In this document: piece after piece, positions 1-6,185 of the stretch | Numbering within the stretch: position 1 is the first letter of the stretch | Layout of the letters: every line of letters begins with the position of its first letter | NCBI GenBank assembly: GCA_002331625.1 | Contig: DCZN01000106.1 | Span: 1,863-10,982 of the forward strand | Source of the DNA: Nitrospira sp. UBA2083 | GTDB lineage: Bacteria > Nitrospirota > Nitrospiria > Nitrospirales > Nitrospiraceae | DNA: 9,120 nucleotides | Direction: 5' to 3' | Made by a program: the position numbers and the translations under genes | Notes under the pieces: generated by a model | Database searches by the model: none | The model's input: only the letters and a program-made list of their open reading frames with translations | Told to the model about the DNA's origin: nothing

Positions 1-1
1 T

Positions 2-160
2 ATCGCGGACACGAAGCCGCTGGCGGGAATGGAAATCGTAGAATGTTCACCGCCTTACGACGCGGCGGAGATTACAAGCCTCATGGCCACGCGCGTGATC
101 TGCGATGTGCTGGCCTGCCAAGTGCGATCCGGCAACCTGGCCAACCGGAAGAAACGCTGA
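2..160 (+). CDS. Agmatinase/arginase-family ureohydrolase, C-terminal end (partial)
   Basis: Only the last 52 codons are present; the gene begins before the window. The residues GMEIVECSPPYD, followed by a helical segment ending in VICDVLACQ, match the C-terminal signature of the ureohydrolase fold (agmatinase, arginase, formiminoglutamase, guanidinobutyrase). In this family the Glu of the IVE.SPPYD segment lines the guanidinium pocket. The enzymes hydrolyse a guanidino compound to urea plus an amine at a two-manganese centre in the cytoplasm. The metal-binding Asp/His motifs lie upstream of the window, so substrate specificity cannot be decided; agmatinase is the commonest bacterial form with this ending. 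The tail ends in a basic NRKKR stretch. No clear terminator follows. Confidence 0.8.
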   Translation: MADTKPLAGMEIVECSPPYDAAEITSLMATRVICDVLACQVRSGNLANRKKR

Positions 161-367
161 AGTGCGCTGCTCTCATGATGACAAGACAGCGGATTGAAGG
201 GGCAGCAGGAGGGACGGTGCGATATCCCGCAATCAGGAAGGGCATATACCGCTGATTTCACGGTGGGCCGGGTGTTTTTCTCGTGGCGCGCTCGTCAACA
301 AAATTGTCCATGGGCAGAACGACAACTTTTTGGTTCGTGACCGTTTCGGGATCCGGTCAGTAGAAGC
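161..367. other. Intergenic stretch with no recognisable gene
   Basis: Both strands were read. The short open frames here lack a family signature and a convincing ribosome binding site. A weak stem around 248-265 precedes a short T-run near 275 but is too poor to call as the ureohydrolase terminator. Confidence 0.5.
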
Positions 368-619
368 ATGAGCAGTGGGAACCTGCCACGGTTAATCCAA
401 GGAGCGGAACGGATTGGTCATCTGTTCAGAATTCTATGGCGTCTGGTCGCAGCTTCCCTCGTGTTCCACCTGCTGGTGACGACCACGCGAGCGATGCCGC
501 TGTGAATCGCGATCCCGTGCTGATACAAAATCGTCGACACGGTCGGCTCGTCCGTACGTGCGTCTTCCATGATCACCATGCTCGATCCCAGACAGGTGAA
601 ATACCAGATCCGGTTATCT
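368..619 (+). pseudogene. Thermonuclease (staphylococcal nuclease-like) gene remnant
   Basis: The frame starting at ATG 368 reads a 45-residue N-terminus that looks like a signal peptide: basic residues, then a hydrophobic core (LVAASLVFHLLV), then a small-residue end. It stops at TGA 503-505. The same frame has a second TGA at 521-523 and then resumes with YKIVDTVGSSVR and MLDPRQVKYQIRLS before ending at TGA 620-622. Secreted SNase-like nucleases normally read V.DGDTI.VLD....KYQIRL.GIDAPE at this point. The fragment therefore has the right order of parts, but the DGDT metal-binding motif is replaced by residues around ASSM, and everything after RLS, including GIDAPE and the catalytic Arg/Glu region, is missing. 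The sequence switches abruptly at about 620 to an unrelated remnant on the other strand. Seen: stops, order of motifs, loss of the catalytic core. Inferred: SNase family, since only about 30 residues support it. Confidence 0.55.
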
Positions 620-757
620 TGACCGCCCCACCGGCTCGCAAGGCCGCCGCGACCAGAACATTCTCAGCAATGTCCTGCTCAGAAGCATCCCAATCCCGTG
701 CCTTGTTAGCATGGATATCGATACAGTATGAACAATTTTCTCTCGCGGAAATGTAAC
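573..757 (-). pseudogene. AhpD-like (carboxymuconolactone decarboxylase family) gene, 3' half only
   Basis: Reading the minus strand, TGT at 734-732 opens CSYCIDIHANKARDW and continues to LVAAALRAGGAV, ending at TGA 575-573. Over the 38 residues from the CxxC to GGAV, 32 are identical to the intact AhpD-like gene at 2574-2918, and the CxxC...H redox motif is preserved. Upstream of the CxxC there is no start codon and no similarity to the N-terminal half. Downstream of GGAV (codon at 621-623) the homologous ending is replaced by an unrelated tail read antisense through the nuclease remnant, so the true similarity covers about 621-745. Most differences are conservative (D/E swaps), which suggests descent from a separate, older paralogue and not a very recent copy. 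It lies beyond the terminator of the 826-2472 operon and is very unlikely to make a working protein. Confidence 0.75.
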
Positions 758-808
758 AAGAGGGTCGGAAGCCTAGGCCGATACGACCTATGACTTCCGA
801 CCTCTTTT
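758..808 (-). terminator. Long hairpin closing the TPR operon, possibly bidirectional
   Basis: Left arm 758-771 (AAGAGGGTCGGAAG) pairs with right arm 794-806 (CTTCCGACCTCTT): 13 pairs with one bulged G and a loop of about 22 bases. The structure lies 18 bases past the stop of the TPR gene. On the plus strand it runs into TTTT at 805-808; on the minus strand the arm is followed by a weaker TTG-TT tract. It could stop transcripts from both sides. The loop is longer than in a textbook intrinsic terminator. Confidence 0.55.
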
Positions 809-825
809 CGATCGTTCTCGATCCG

Positions 826-2472
826 CTAGAACCTCGATGCTGTCAGCGTCACGTCTGTGCCTGTCCAAGCATCGCGGAAGCGCGCTTCCGCTGCGGCCGC
901 TTCGGCATCCTTCCCCTGCGCTCCGAGCGCCTGTACGAGGCCGAACAGGGACCAGCCGTTCTCGGGGAAGCGACGAAGATCCTCCCGATACACCCTCTCG
1001 GCTTCCGCATGGCGTCCGGCTTTCACCAGGGCGGCGCCGAGCGAGTGTCGAATGGGGTAGTACCACTTGGGCGGTTCGAAGTAGAGTCCCGCGTCCTCGA
1101 TCTTGACTGCCTCCCGGAAGTGAGTGATGCCCGCGTCAAGATCGCCACGGCGGGTTGCGATCTCGCCGGACAGTGCGTGCACGGCGATCGACAGTGCTGT
1201 CTTGCCTTCGGCCCCTTCGGGCGTTGCAGCGTCGGCCGCCGTCACCCTGTCCAGCGCGGCTTGTGCCTCCGCCCACTGTTCTTTGGCCGCATGGGCCACC
1301 CCACGGGCGTAGGAGGCCATGGCAGATGAGAAGCGGAGGTCCTCCGGCGGAAGCGGTGCGGCCAGCACGTCGTCCCATTTCCCGAACGTCGTGAGCGTGA
1401 GCACGTGGTAGGGCACCATCTCCTGTAGCATAGCGACATGACGCGCGGCATCCAGGTTCACCTTGGTAGTGAGTGTCTGGGCTGCCTCGATTGCCTGCGC
1501 ACTGCGGCCCGCCATCGTGGAGGCGAAAGAGAGAAAGTGGATATTGTGCGGGTAGTAGGCAATCGGATAGACGCCCATTGGTTGCTGCCCTTCGATGAAC
1601 ACCTCGTCGGAGTGGATCGCGTGTTGGTTGGCCTGCACGGCGTCGTTCCACCGGCCGACACGGATGTAGATATGCGCTGGCATGTGGACCATGTGCCCTT
1701 CGCCGGGCATGAGCCGGGCGAGTCGTTCGGCGCACGGTACGGCGGCCTTCGGATTCACCGCTTCGACCGCGTGGATATAGTAATGACAGGCGCCGGGATG
1801 ATAGGGGTTGCCTGTGAGGACCTTTTCAAGCTGGCCTACGATTTCCTTCGTGCCGGGGTAAGGAGTTCCGTCTGGGTGCCAGTAATTCCATGGGCGAAGG
1901 TCCATCAACGATTCGGCGTACAGGGTCGCGGCATCAAGGTCCTTGGGATAGGTCTTAACTAGTTTCCCCATCGCACGCGAATACGATTGGTCCAACCGTA
2001 CTCTATCAGTCGACGGGTCCTCCTCGTAACGCTGTGCGAGCGCCTCGATATAGGCACGCTCAGGCGCCGTGGCGTGGGACTTGAGCGACAGGGCTTTCTG
2101 CACCGCCTCGTACGCCGCAACGCCGCTTGCCTTATCCATGGGAGCGTTGACGTGTGGTCCATAGGCCAGTGCGATCCCCCAGTAGCACATGGCACAGTTG
2201 GGATCCAGCCCTGCAGCGTGCCTGAACGAGCGGATTGCTTCCGCATGATTGAATCCGTAGACAAGTCGCAGGCCCTGGTCGAAGTACTGCTGAACGGCCG
2301 GGATCCGAGTGGAGATGCGTTTGTGATGGGAGCCGAGGTCTGTATAGAGAGGAACCGTGTCAGAATGGCTCGTCTGGGGTGCGGGAGCGGCCGTCGACTC
2401 TGCAGCCGAACCGAGCGCGGCGCAGCCGAGCAGAGCAGCCGCAGCGAATCCGATGATGTGAGGGAATTTCAT
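826..2472 (-). CDS. Exported tetratricopeptide-repeat protein with conserved His motifs
   Basis: The protein has 548 residues. The start at 2472 was chosen because AGGAGG sits 7 bases upstream and a signal sequence follows at once (MKFPHIIGFAAAALLGC); a longer frame reaches 2649 but has no such support. LLGC at residues 13-16 could be a lipobox, making it a lipoprotein; cleavage after GSAA (about 24) is the alternative. The mature part is helical with TPR-type repeats near residues 63-100 (YFDQGLRLVYGFNHAEAI, then DPNCAMCYWG), 265-300, 395-415 and 475-505. Known relatives are annotated only as TPR proteins and share this N-terminal block and the central motifs. Conserved-looking clusters are C93/C96, HYYIH (230-234), HMVHMPAHIY (260-269) and YYPHNIHFL (307-315). 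It is the last gene of an operon with an AhpD-like protein and a methyltransferase; a 101 bp gap separates it from the former, so it may have an additional promoter (TACAAT at 2523-2518). Function unknown; a binding or scaffold role in the envelope is an inference. Confidence 0.85.
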   Translation of the reverse strand: MKFPHIIGFAAAALLGCAALGSAAESTAAPAPQTSHSDTVPLYTDLGSHHKRISTRIPAVQQYFDQGLRLVYGFNHAEAIRSFRHAAGLDPNCAMCYWGIALAYGPHVNAPMDKASGVAAYEAVQKALSLKSHATAPERAYIEALAQRYEEDPSTDRVRLDQSYSRAMGKLVKTYPKDLDAATLYAESLMDLRPWNYWHPDGTPYPGTKEIVGQLEKVLTGNPYHPGACHYYIHAVEAVNPKAAVPCAERLARLMPGEGHMVHMPAHIYIRVGRWNDAVQANQHAIHSDEVFIEGQQPMGVYPIAYYPHNIHFLSFASTMAGRSAQAIEAAQTLTTKVNLDAARHVAMLQEMVPYHVLTLTTFGKWDDVLAAPLPPEDLRFSSAMASYARGVAHAAKEQWAEAQAALDRVTAADAATPEGAEGKTALSIAVHALSGEIATRRGDLDAGITHFREAVKIEDAGLYFEPPKWYYPIRHSLGAALVKAGRHAEAERVYREDLRRFPENGWSLFGLVQALGAQGKDAEAAAAEARFRDAWTGTDVTLTASRF

Positions 2473-2573
2473 GGTGAACCTCCTTGTCAGTTTCGAACCG
2501 TGAACGGACGTGAGTAGATTGTATGATCTATCGGATATAGGATATGGTGGTTCTGTCCGACTCCATCCGTCTC

Positions 2574-2918
2574 CTATGTTCCTTTGAGCGCATGGGTGCC
2601 GTGTGTGACCGCGCCGCCGGCTCGCAACGCTGCTGCAACCAGAACACACTCCGCAATTTCCTGATCACTGGCGCCCCACTCCCGAGCCTTGTTGGCATGG
2701 ATGTCGATACAGTATGGGCACTGCGTCGTAAAGGCCACGCCCAGCGCAATCAGCTCCTTGTATTTGCTCGGTATCGCACCGTCGGCCAACGCCGCTTTGT
2801 CAAAGGCTACAAATGCCTGCATCGCTTCCGGCGCGTGCGTGGTAAGCAGTTTCAGCTTGTTCACATTGCTCATCTCGTACAGACCTGTTGGCTGCTGGTT
2901 GTTATTCAACTGTGTCAT
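2574..2918 (-). CDS. AhpD-like carboxymuconolactone decarboxylase-family protein
   Basis: The protein has 114 residues, the usual size for single-domain members. The core signature is C67-P-Y-C70 followed by H74 (CPYCIDIHANKAREWG), preceded by the SKYKELIALGVAF helix with Glu55 and followed by EIAECVLVAAALRAGGAV. In AhpD the two cysteines and the His form a peroxidase/disulfide-reductase centre, while true gamma-carboxymuconolactone decarboxylases lack the CxxC. This one is therefore more likely a thiol-based peroxidase or antioxidant protein, active in the cytoplasm as a small oligomer. The start is supported by an AGAGG-type site about 7 bases upstream of ATG 2918. It lies 24 bases after the methyltransferase stop and is almost certainly cotranscribed with it. 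The physiological substrate cannot be read from the sequence. A broken relative lies at 573-757. Confidence 0.9.
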   Translation of the reverse strand: MTQLNNNQQPTGLYEMSNVNKLKLLTTHAPEAMQAFVAFDKAALADGAIPSKYKELIALGVAFTTQCPYCIDIHANKAREWGASDQEIAECVLVAAALRAGGAVTHGTHALKGT

Positions 2919-2942
2919 GTCATACCTCTTCTGATCGCTGCG

Positions 2943-3761
2943 TTAATTTCGGATTCCAATGACTTCGAGATATTCCGCAAAGACGGCGGTGCAGTCCGTT
3001 CCGGCTCGATTGTGCGCCGTCCAGAGCATTTCCAGATCCTGCCGCAATTGTGCTTGCCCGTCGGCGTGAAGCGACGCGAAGGCTCGGTTGATCGGCCCGT
3101 AATACTGGCGAAAGAACTCCACGACCTCCGATGGTGGAAACGGATAGTCGAAGAGGTACTGCCGTCTCGTGAAGCTGAGTTCCGAAAGTCCGCGGCTAAG
3201 TCGCTCGCGGACGGTGGCATCGTCGCCCCACAAGACCGGAGCCGGCATGTCGGACGGCGCAATGAACTTCGAAGCTGTCTTGAACATCTGCCCGATGAAT
3301 CCCTGCGGCGTCCAATTCGCCATAGCAATGGTGCCTCCCGGCACGCACACACGGAGCAATTCTTGGGCGACCAACTGAGGCTGCGGGGCGAACATCGCGC
3401 CGATCAGACTGACCACCACGTCGAAACTCGCGTCGTCGAACGGCAGCGCTTCGGCATCGGCCTCATCAAACCGGACCTTCAGCCCTTCTGCTTGCGCACG
3501 AGCTCGTGCTCGTTCCACCAAGTTGCCGGCGATATCCACACCAATCACCTCGATGCCGTCTTTGGCCGCCATCAACGCCAGTTGGCCGGACCCACAGGCG
3601 ACATCCAACAACTTGGAGCCTGGGGCAATGTTCAGACGTTCATAAAACTCGCGTGCACCGCCTTCCATGAATCGCGAGAATCGATCATAGTCTCCCGCCG
3701 TCCAGATCGATTTCAGCCGAGCCTTTATATCGCCTATTGCTGCAATCGTCGCACTCGTCAT
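2943..3761 (-). CDS. Class I SAM-dependent methyltransferase (UbiE/Methyltransf_11 type)
   Basis: The protein has 272 residues. AAGGAGG lies 5 bases before ATG 3761, which decides this start over a longer frame reaching 3944. A Rossmann methyltransferase core is plain: motif I LLDVACGSG (residues 51-59), the acidic end of strand 2 VIGVD (72-76), ADAEALPF (101-108), FDVVVS (113-118) and the post-core helix LLRVCVPGGTIAMANW (135-150). The family moves a methyl group from S-adenosylmethionine to a small molecule. The C-terminal 120 residues (WGDDATVRERL, FDYPFPPSEVVEFF) form a cap seen in many uncharacterised members, so the acceptor cannot be predicted. It is the first gene of the operon with the AhpD-like and TPR genes and is divergent from the AraC-type regulator, which probably controls it. 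It could also be called arsenite- or ubiquinone-type methyltransferase by automated tools; I see no clustered cysteines expected for ArsM and no ubiquinone context. Confidence 0.88.
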   Translation of the reverse strand: MTSATIAAIGDIKARLKSIWTAGDYDRFSRFMEGGAREFYERLNIAPGSKLLDVACGSGQLALMAAKDGIEVIGVDIAGNLVERARARAQAEGLKVRFDEADAEALPFDDASFDVVVSLIGAMFAPQPQLVAQELLRVCVPGGTIAMANWTPQGFIGQMFKTASKFIAPSDMPAPVLWGDDATVRERLSRGLSELSFTRRQYLFDYPFPPSEVVEFFRQYYGPINRAFASLHADGQAQLRQDLEMLWTAHNRAGTDCTAVFAEYLEVIGIRN

Positions 3762-3822
3762 GATGGCCTCCTTGTGTGATTGATGTACGGTGCCGTCTCT
3801 ACGCCGCGCTGTTTCTGTTCTC

Positions 3823-3851
3823 ACTATACGAGAGAGGCGTGTTGGCGTCTT
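3823..3851 (-). promoter_or_regulatory. Candidate promoter of the methyltransferase operon
   Basis: On the minus strand, AAGACG (3851-3846) and TATAGT (3828-3823) are separated by exactly 17 bases. The -10 is good and the -35 is weak (3 of 6), as is common for promoters needing an activator. Transcription would start near 3815, giving a leader of about 54 bases before ATG 3761. The palindrome/direct-repeat cluster at 3870-3898 lies about 19 bases upstream of the -35, a normal position for an AraC-type activator. Confidence 0.4.
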
Positions 3852-3869
3852 ATCAGCCCGTCTGGCACT

Positions 3870-3898
3870 CTTAGCTAAGAGAATGCTAAGCTGCAGCT
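3870..3898. promoter_or_regulatory. Candidate operator: palindromes and direct repeats between divergent genes
   Basis: CTTAGCTAAG (3870-3879) is a perfect 10 bp palindrome and AGCTGCAGCT (3889-3898) is another. GCTAAG occurs twice in the same orientation, at 3874-3879 and 3885-3890, 11 bases start to start, i.e. one helical turn. AraC-family proteins with two helix-turn-helix units commonly bind same-face direct repeats. Assignment to the adjacent regulator is an inference from position and spacing. Confidence 0.4.
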
Positions 3899-3958
3899 CA
3901 CTTATCCGAGCGTCCAACTTGTTTAGCAGGACCCCGTACTTCACCGACAGGAATCCAT

Positions 3959-4966
3959 ATGGATGTGCTGTCTGAGGTCCTGAAAGCCGTGAAACTGGAC
4001 GGCGCCGTCTTCTTCAACGGTGAATTCTCGTCGCCGTGGTGCGCACGCGAACCCGATGCCTGCACGATGGCGTCATGTCTTCCTGCCCGTCCGAAGCATG
4101 TCATCATTTTCCATCTGCTGACCGAAGGACGAGGCTACGTTCGCATCGAAGAAGACGGCCGCGCCGTGCCTCTTGCAGCCGGCGATATCGTCATCCTTCC
4201 GCAAGGCAATGCACATTTCATGGGCAACGGCCCTCCTGTCACACCGATCGACAGTGCGGCACAACTACGACGGGTGTTGGCCGAAGGACGCATGATTTCT
4301 CAAGTCGGAGGCGGCGGAGAACTCACCAAGCTGATCTGTGGCTACCTGACCTGCGATCCCCGACTCTGTCAGGTTTTCCTGGCCGGGCTTCCTCCGATCG
4401 TCAAGGTTCATATCCGGGACAGCCCGTCAGGACAGTGGTTGGAAGATACGTTTCGCTATTCGGTCGATCAGGTAGAGGCCTCTGGCCCAGGCGGTGCCGC
4501 GGTCATCGCGAAATTATCTGAGGCGTTGTTCGTGGAAACATTACGTCGCTACATCGCCCAACTGCCGCAGACACAGACGGGCTGGCTTGCCGGGGTGCGG
4601 GATCCGGACGTCGGAAAGGCGCTGGCCCTCTTGCACAAGCAGCCTTCTCACCCCTGGACGATCGCCTCCCTGGCGCATGAGGTTGGTGTGTCTCGTTCCG
4701 GGTTGGCCGAGCGATTTCGGCATTACTTATCAGACACCCCGATGGGATACCTGACGCGCTGGAGGCTGCAGCTTGCCGCTCAAGTGTTGGCGTCCACCTC
4801 CAAGAGCGTGGCCGAGGTGGCGAGCGACGTGGGATATGAATCCGAGCCTTCCTTCAATCGTGCCTTCAAGCGGGAATTCGGGGTGCCTCCGGCACGATTC
4901 CGCAGCCAGTCGAGATCAGCCCGTACTCACGCATCGAAGAGTCCTCATCATATGGTTAACCCATAG
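3959..4966 (+). CDS. AraC-family transcriptional regulator with N-terminal cupin domain
   Basis: The protein has 335 residues. The N-terminal half matches the cupin seen in AraC regulators annotated as Cupin_6/RmlC-like: DGAVFFNGEFSSPWC (14-28), HVIIFHLLTEGRGYVRIE (47-64) and LAAGDIVILPQGNAHFMG (72-89). The C-terminal 110 residues are the AraC DNA-binding domain with two helix-turn-helix units, TIASLAHEVGVSRSGLAERF (234-253) and SVAEVASDVGYESEPSFNRA (283-302), ending with FKREFGVPPARFR. The ligand is unknown. ATG 3959 is preceded by AGGAA at suitable spacing. It diverges from the methyltransferase operon across 197 bp carrying candidate binding sites, so it is probably the local activator and may regulate itself. 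DUF1272 follows 11 bases after its stop, likely in the same transcript. AraC proteins of this cupin type are often encoded beside oxidoreductases or AhpD-like proteins. Confidence 0.92.
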   Translation: MDVLSEVLKAVKLDGAVFFNGEFSSPWCAREPDACTMASCLPARPKHVIIFHLLTEGRGYVRIEEDGRAVPLAAGDIVILPQGNAHFMGNGPPVTPIDSAAQLRRVLAEGRMISQVGGGGELTKLICGYLTCDPRLCQVFLAGLPPIVKVHIRDSPSGQWLEDTFRYSVDQVEASGPGGAAVIAKLSEALFVETLRRYIAQLPQTQTGWLAGVRDPDVGKALALLHKQPSHPWTIASLAHEVGVSRSGLAERFRHYLSDTPMGYLTRWRLQLAAQVLASTSKSVAEVASDVGYESEPSFNRAFKREFGVPPARFRSQSRSARTHASKSPHHMVNP

Positions 4967-4977
4967 AGGGAAAGCTC

Positions 4978-5124
4978 ATGCTGGAACTCAGACCGACCTG
5001 CGAACACTGCAACATCCCCTTGCCGCCTGACTCGCGTGAAGCCCGCATTTGTTCCTATGAATGTACGTTCTGTGCCGCTTGTGTTGATCACATCGATAGT
5101 CTTGTCCTTTATTATAGGGGGTGA
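4978..5124 (+). CDS. DUF1272 small cysteine-rich protein, C-terminally shortened
   Basis: A 48-residue frame starting MLELRPTCEHCNIPLPP is an unmistakable DUF1272 N-terminus. GAGGG lies 7 bases upstream of ATG 4978, and the gene starts 11 bases after the araC stop, so the two are probably cotranscribed and coupled. Cysteines at 8, 11, 25, 29, 32 and 35 (CSYECTFCAAC) fit a zinc-ribbon-like small protein. Normal members continue after this with a short linker and another Cys pair (CPNCGG type) to about 60-80 residues. Here, after CVDHI (residue 39), the sequence becomes unrelated (DSLVLYYRG) and stops, so the last pair is missing. The function of the family is unknown. Either this is a truncated, possibly inactive copy, or the six remaining cysteines still bind metal. 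Confidence 0.8.
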   Translation: MLELRPTCEHCNIPLPPDSREARICSYECTFCAACVDHIDSLVLYYRG

Positions 5125-5216
5125 GAGGGGGTGGCGGCGAAAGTCTTTTTCTTCGATAGGTAGGGGAAAGTTATGCGATCGTGCGCACACTATGAACGCA
5201 CAAAAGGGGATGGGGA

Positions 5217-5785
5217 GTGAAAACCGTCTTCATCATGTTTCATCGCATGACGATGATGGATTTCATCGGCGCCTACGATCCGCTGATGCGCCTGAAGTCG
5301 ATGGACCTGATGTCTGATTTCGAAGAGGATGTCTGCGCCCTCACCGACGACGCGGAGGATGACAAGGGACTTCGTGTTGTACCGGGTGTCGTGGCCAGCC
5401 ACTTCGGGAATATGATCTCCTTGTGGTTCCCGGTGGGTTTGGTACGAGAGCGCTGCAGCATGACCAGTCGTTTATCGAATGGCTGAGAACGTCGGAGCCG
5501 GTCAAACTGAAAGCGAAAGCCTCGGTCTACACCGGCTCTCGCTTACCCGGTGCGGCGGGCTTTCTGAAAGACAAGCGTGCCACAACCCATCCGAGCGCCG
5601 TTAGATGAGTTGAAGCGGTACTATGGGCAGGGTGTTGACGACCCTGTCTTGGATGAAGGGGACATCGCCACGGCTCGTGGTGTGGCTTCCGCGATTGATC
5701 TTGGACTCTACTAGGTCGAGCGACTTGTTGGTGCGCAAGCGAAGGCATGTGTCGCAGCACAGAGGGACTACCCTACGTTTGGCCG
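5217..5785 (+). pseudogene. DJ-1/PfpI-family (isonitrile hydratase-like) pseudogene
   Basis: Three successive frames together rebuild one DJ-1/PfpI protein of about 190 residues. Part 1 starts at GTG 5217 (KTVFIMFHRMTMMDFIGAYD) and runs to about 5409. A frameshift there restores YDLLVVPGGFG and carries part 2 (FIEWLR, KASVYTGSRLPGAAGFLKD, ATTHPSA) to about 5600. A second frameshift gives part 3 (LDELKRYYGQG, DEGDIATARGVASAIDLGLY), which is broken by TAG 5712-5714 before VERLVGAQAKACVAAQRDYP. The nucleophilic elbow of this family normally reads SVCTGS; here it is SVYTGS (codon TAC 5528-5530), so the catalytic Cys has become Tyr by a single G-to-A change. Two frameshifts, a stop and a lost active site leave no doubt that it is dead. 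Relatives are often encoded beside AraC-type regulators, so it may once have belonged to the araC transcript. Confidence 0.9.
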
Positions 5786-6185
5786 GTACCAGCAAGTGAA
5801 AACTATAATATATGGAATCCTCTCGTTCATAGGTCAAGTCACAGGTAATTTTGCATCGCCTACCTAGTATTATTACAAGTTCTTTCCTGAAGGCCAGTCC
5901 CCTACCATAAAGAAGTATCCTCACTAGTCCGACAACCAGAAGATGTCTTGAGAACATCGCGTGGGGAAAGGACCTGCAGTGAGCTGAGAGGGTAATCGCT
6001 GAAGCAAACGCAACGCACTGATTAAACACGGAGGGAGTTTCTGACCAGAGCCGTATTGTTGTCTAACTGAGCGAATGTAGGAGGAAGAGAACATTCAAGG
6101 AGCTAAGAGTCTAAATGGACCTAAAATTACCGAACTCACAACAAGCGTACGGGGATTGCACTCTATGAGACATCCTGGCTGACTT
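5786..6185. other. 400 bp stretch without a recognisable gene, upstream of sthA
   Basis: It is more AT-rich than its surroundings in its first third (around 5800-5940). No frame on either strand shows a family motif or a good ribosome binding site. A quasi-palindrome lies at 5942-5958 (GATGT, 7-base spacer, ACATC). The sthA promoter should lie here, but I cannot point to a convincing -35/-10 pair. Confidence 0.5.

Noticed and set aside
436..756. Plus-strand open frame of 106 residues
   Set aside because: It reads out of frame through the nuclease remnant and antisense through the AhpD-like remnant; both other readings have family motifs and this one has none.
790..1329. Plus-strand open frame of 179 residues, with others over 1438-2517
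   Set aside because: Antisense shadows of the TPR gene in GC-rich DNA.
2544..3779. Plus-strand open frame of 411 residues
   Set aside because: It is antisense to the AhpD-like and methyltransferase genes, both of which have family motifs and strong ribosome sites. The product is rich in Arg and His with no domain pattern.
5423..5608. Possible separate 61-residue gene
   Set aside because: Its sequence is the middle of a DJ-1/PfpI protein continuing the frame before it; it is part of the pseudogene.
5601..6029. Minus-strand open frame of 142 residues
   Set aside because: It overlaps the third part of the DJ-1 pseudogene and has no family motif or clear ribosome site.
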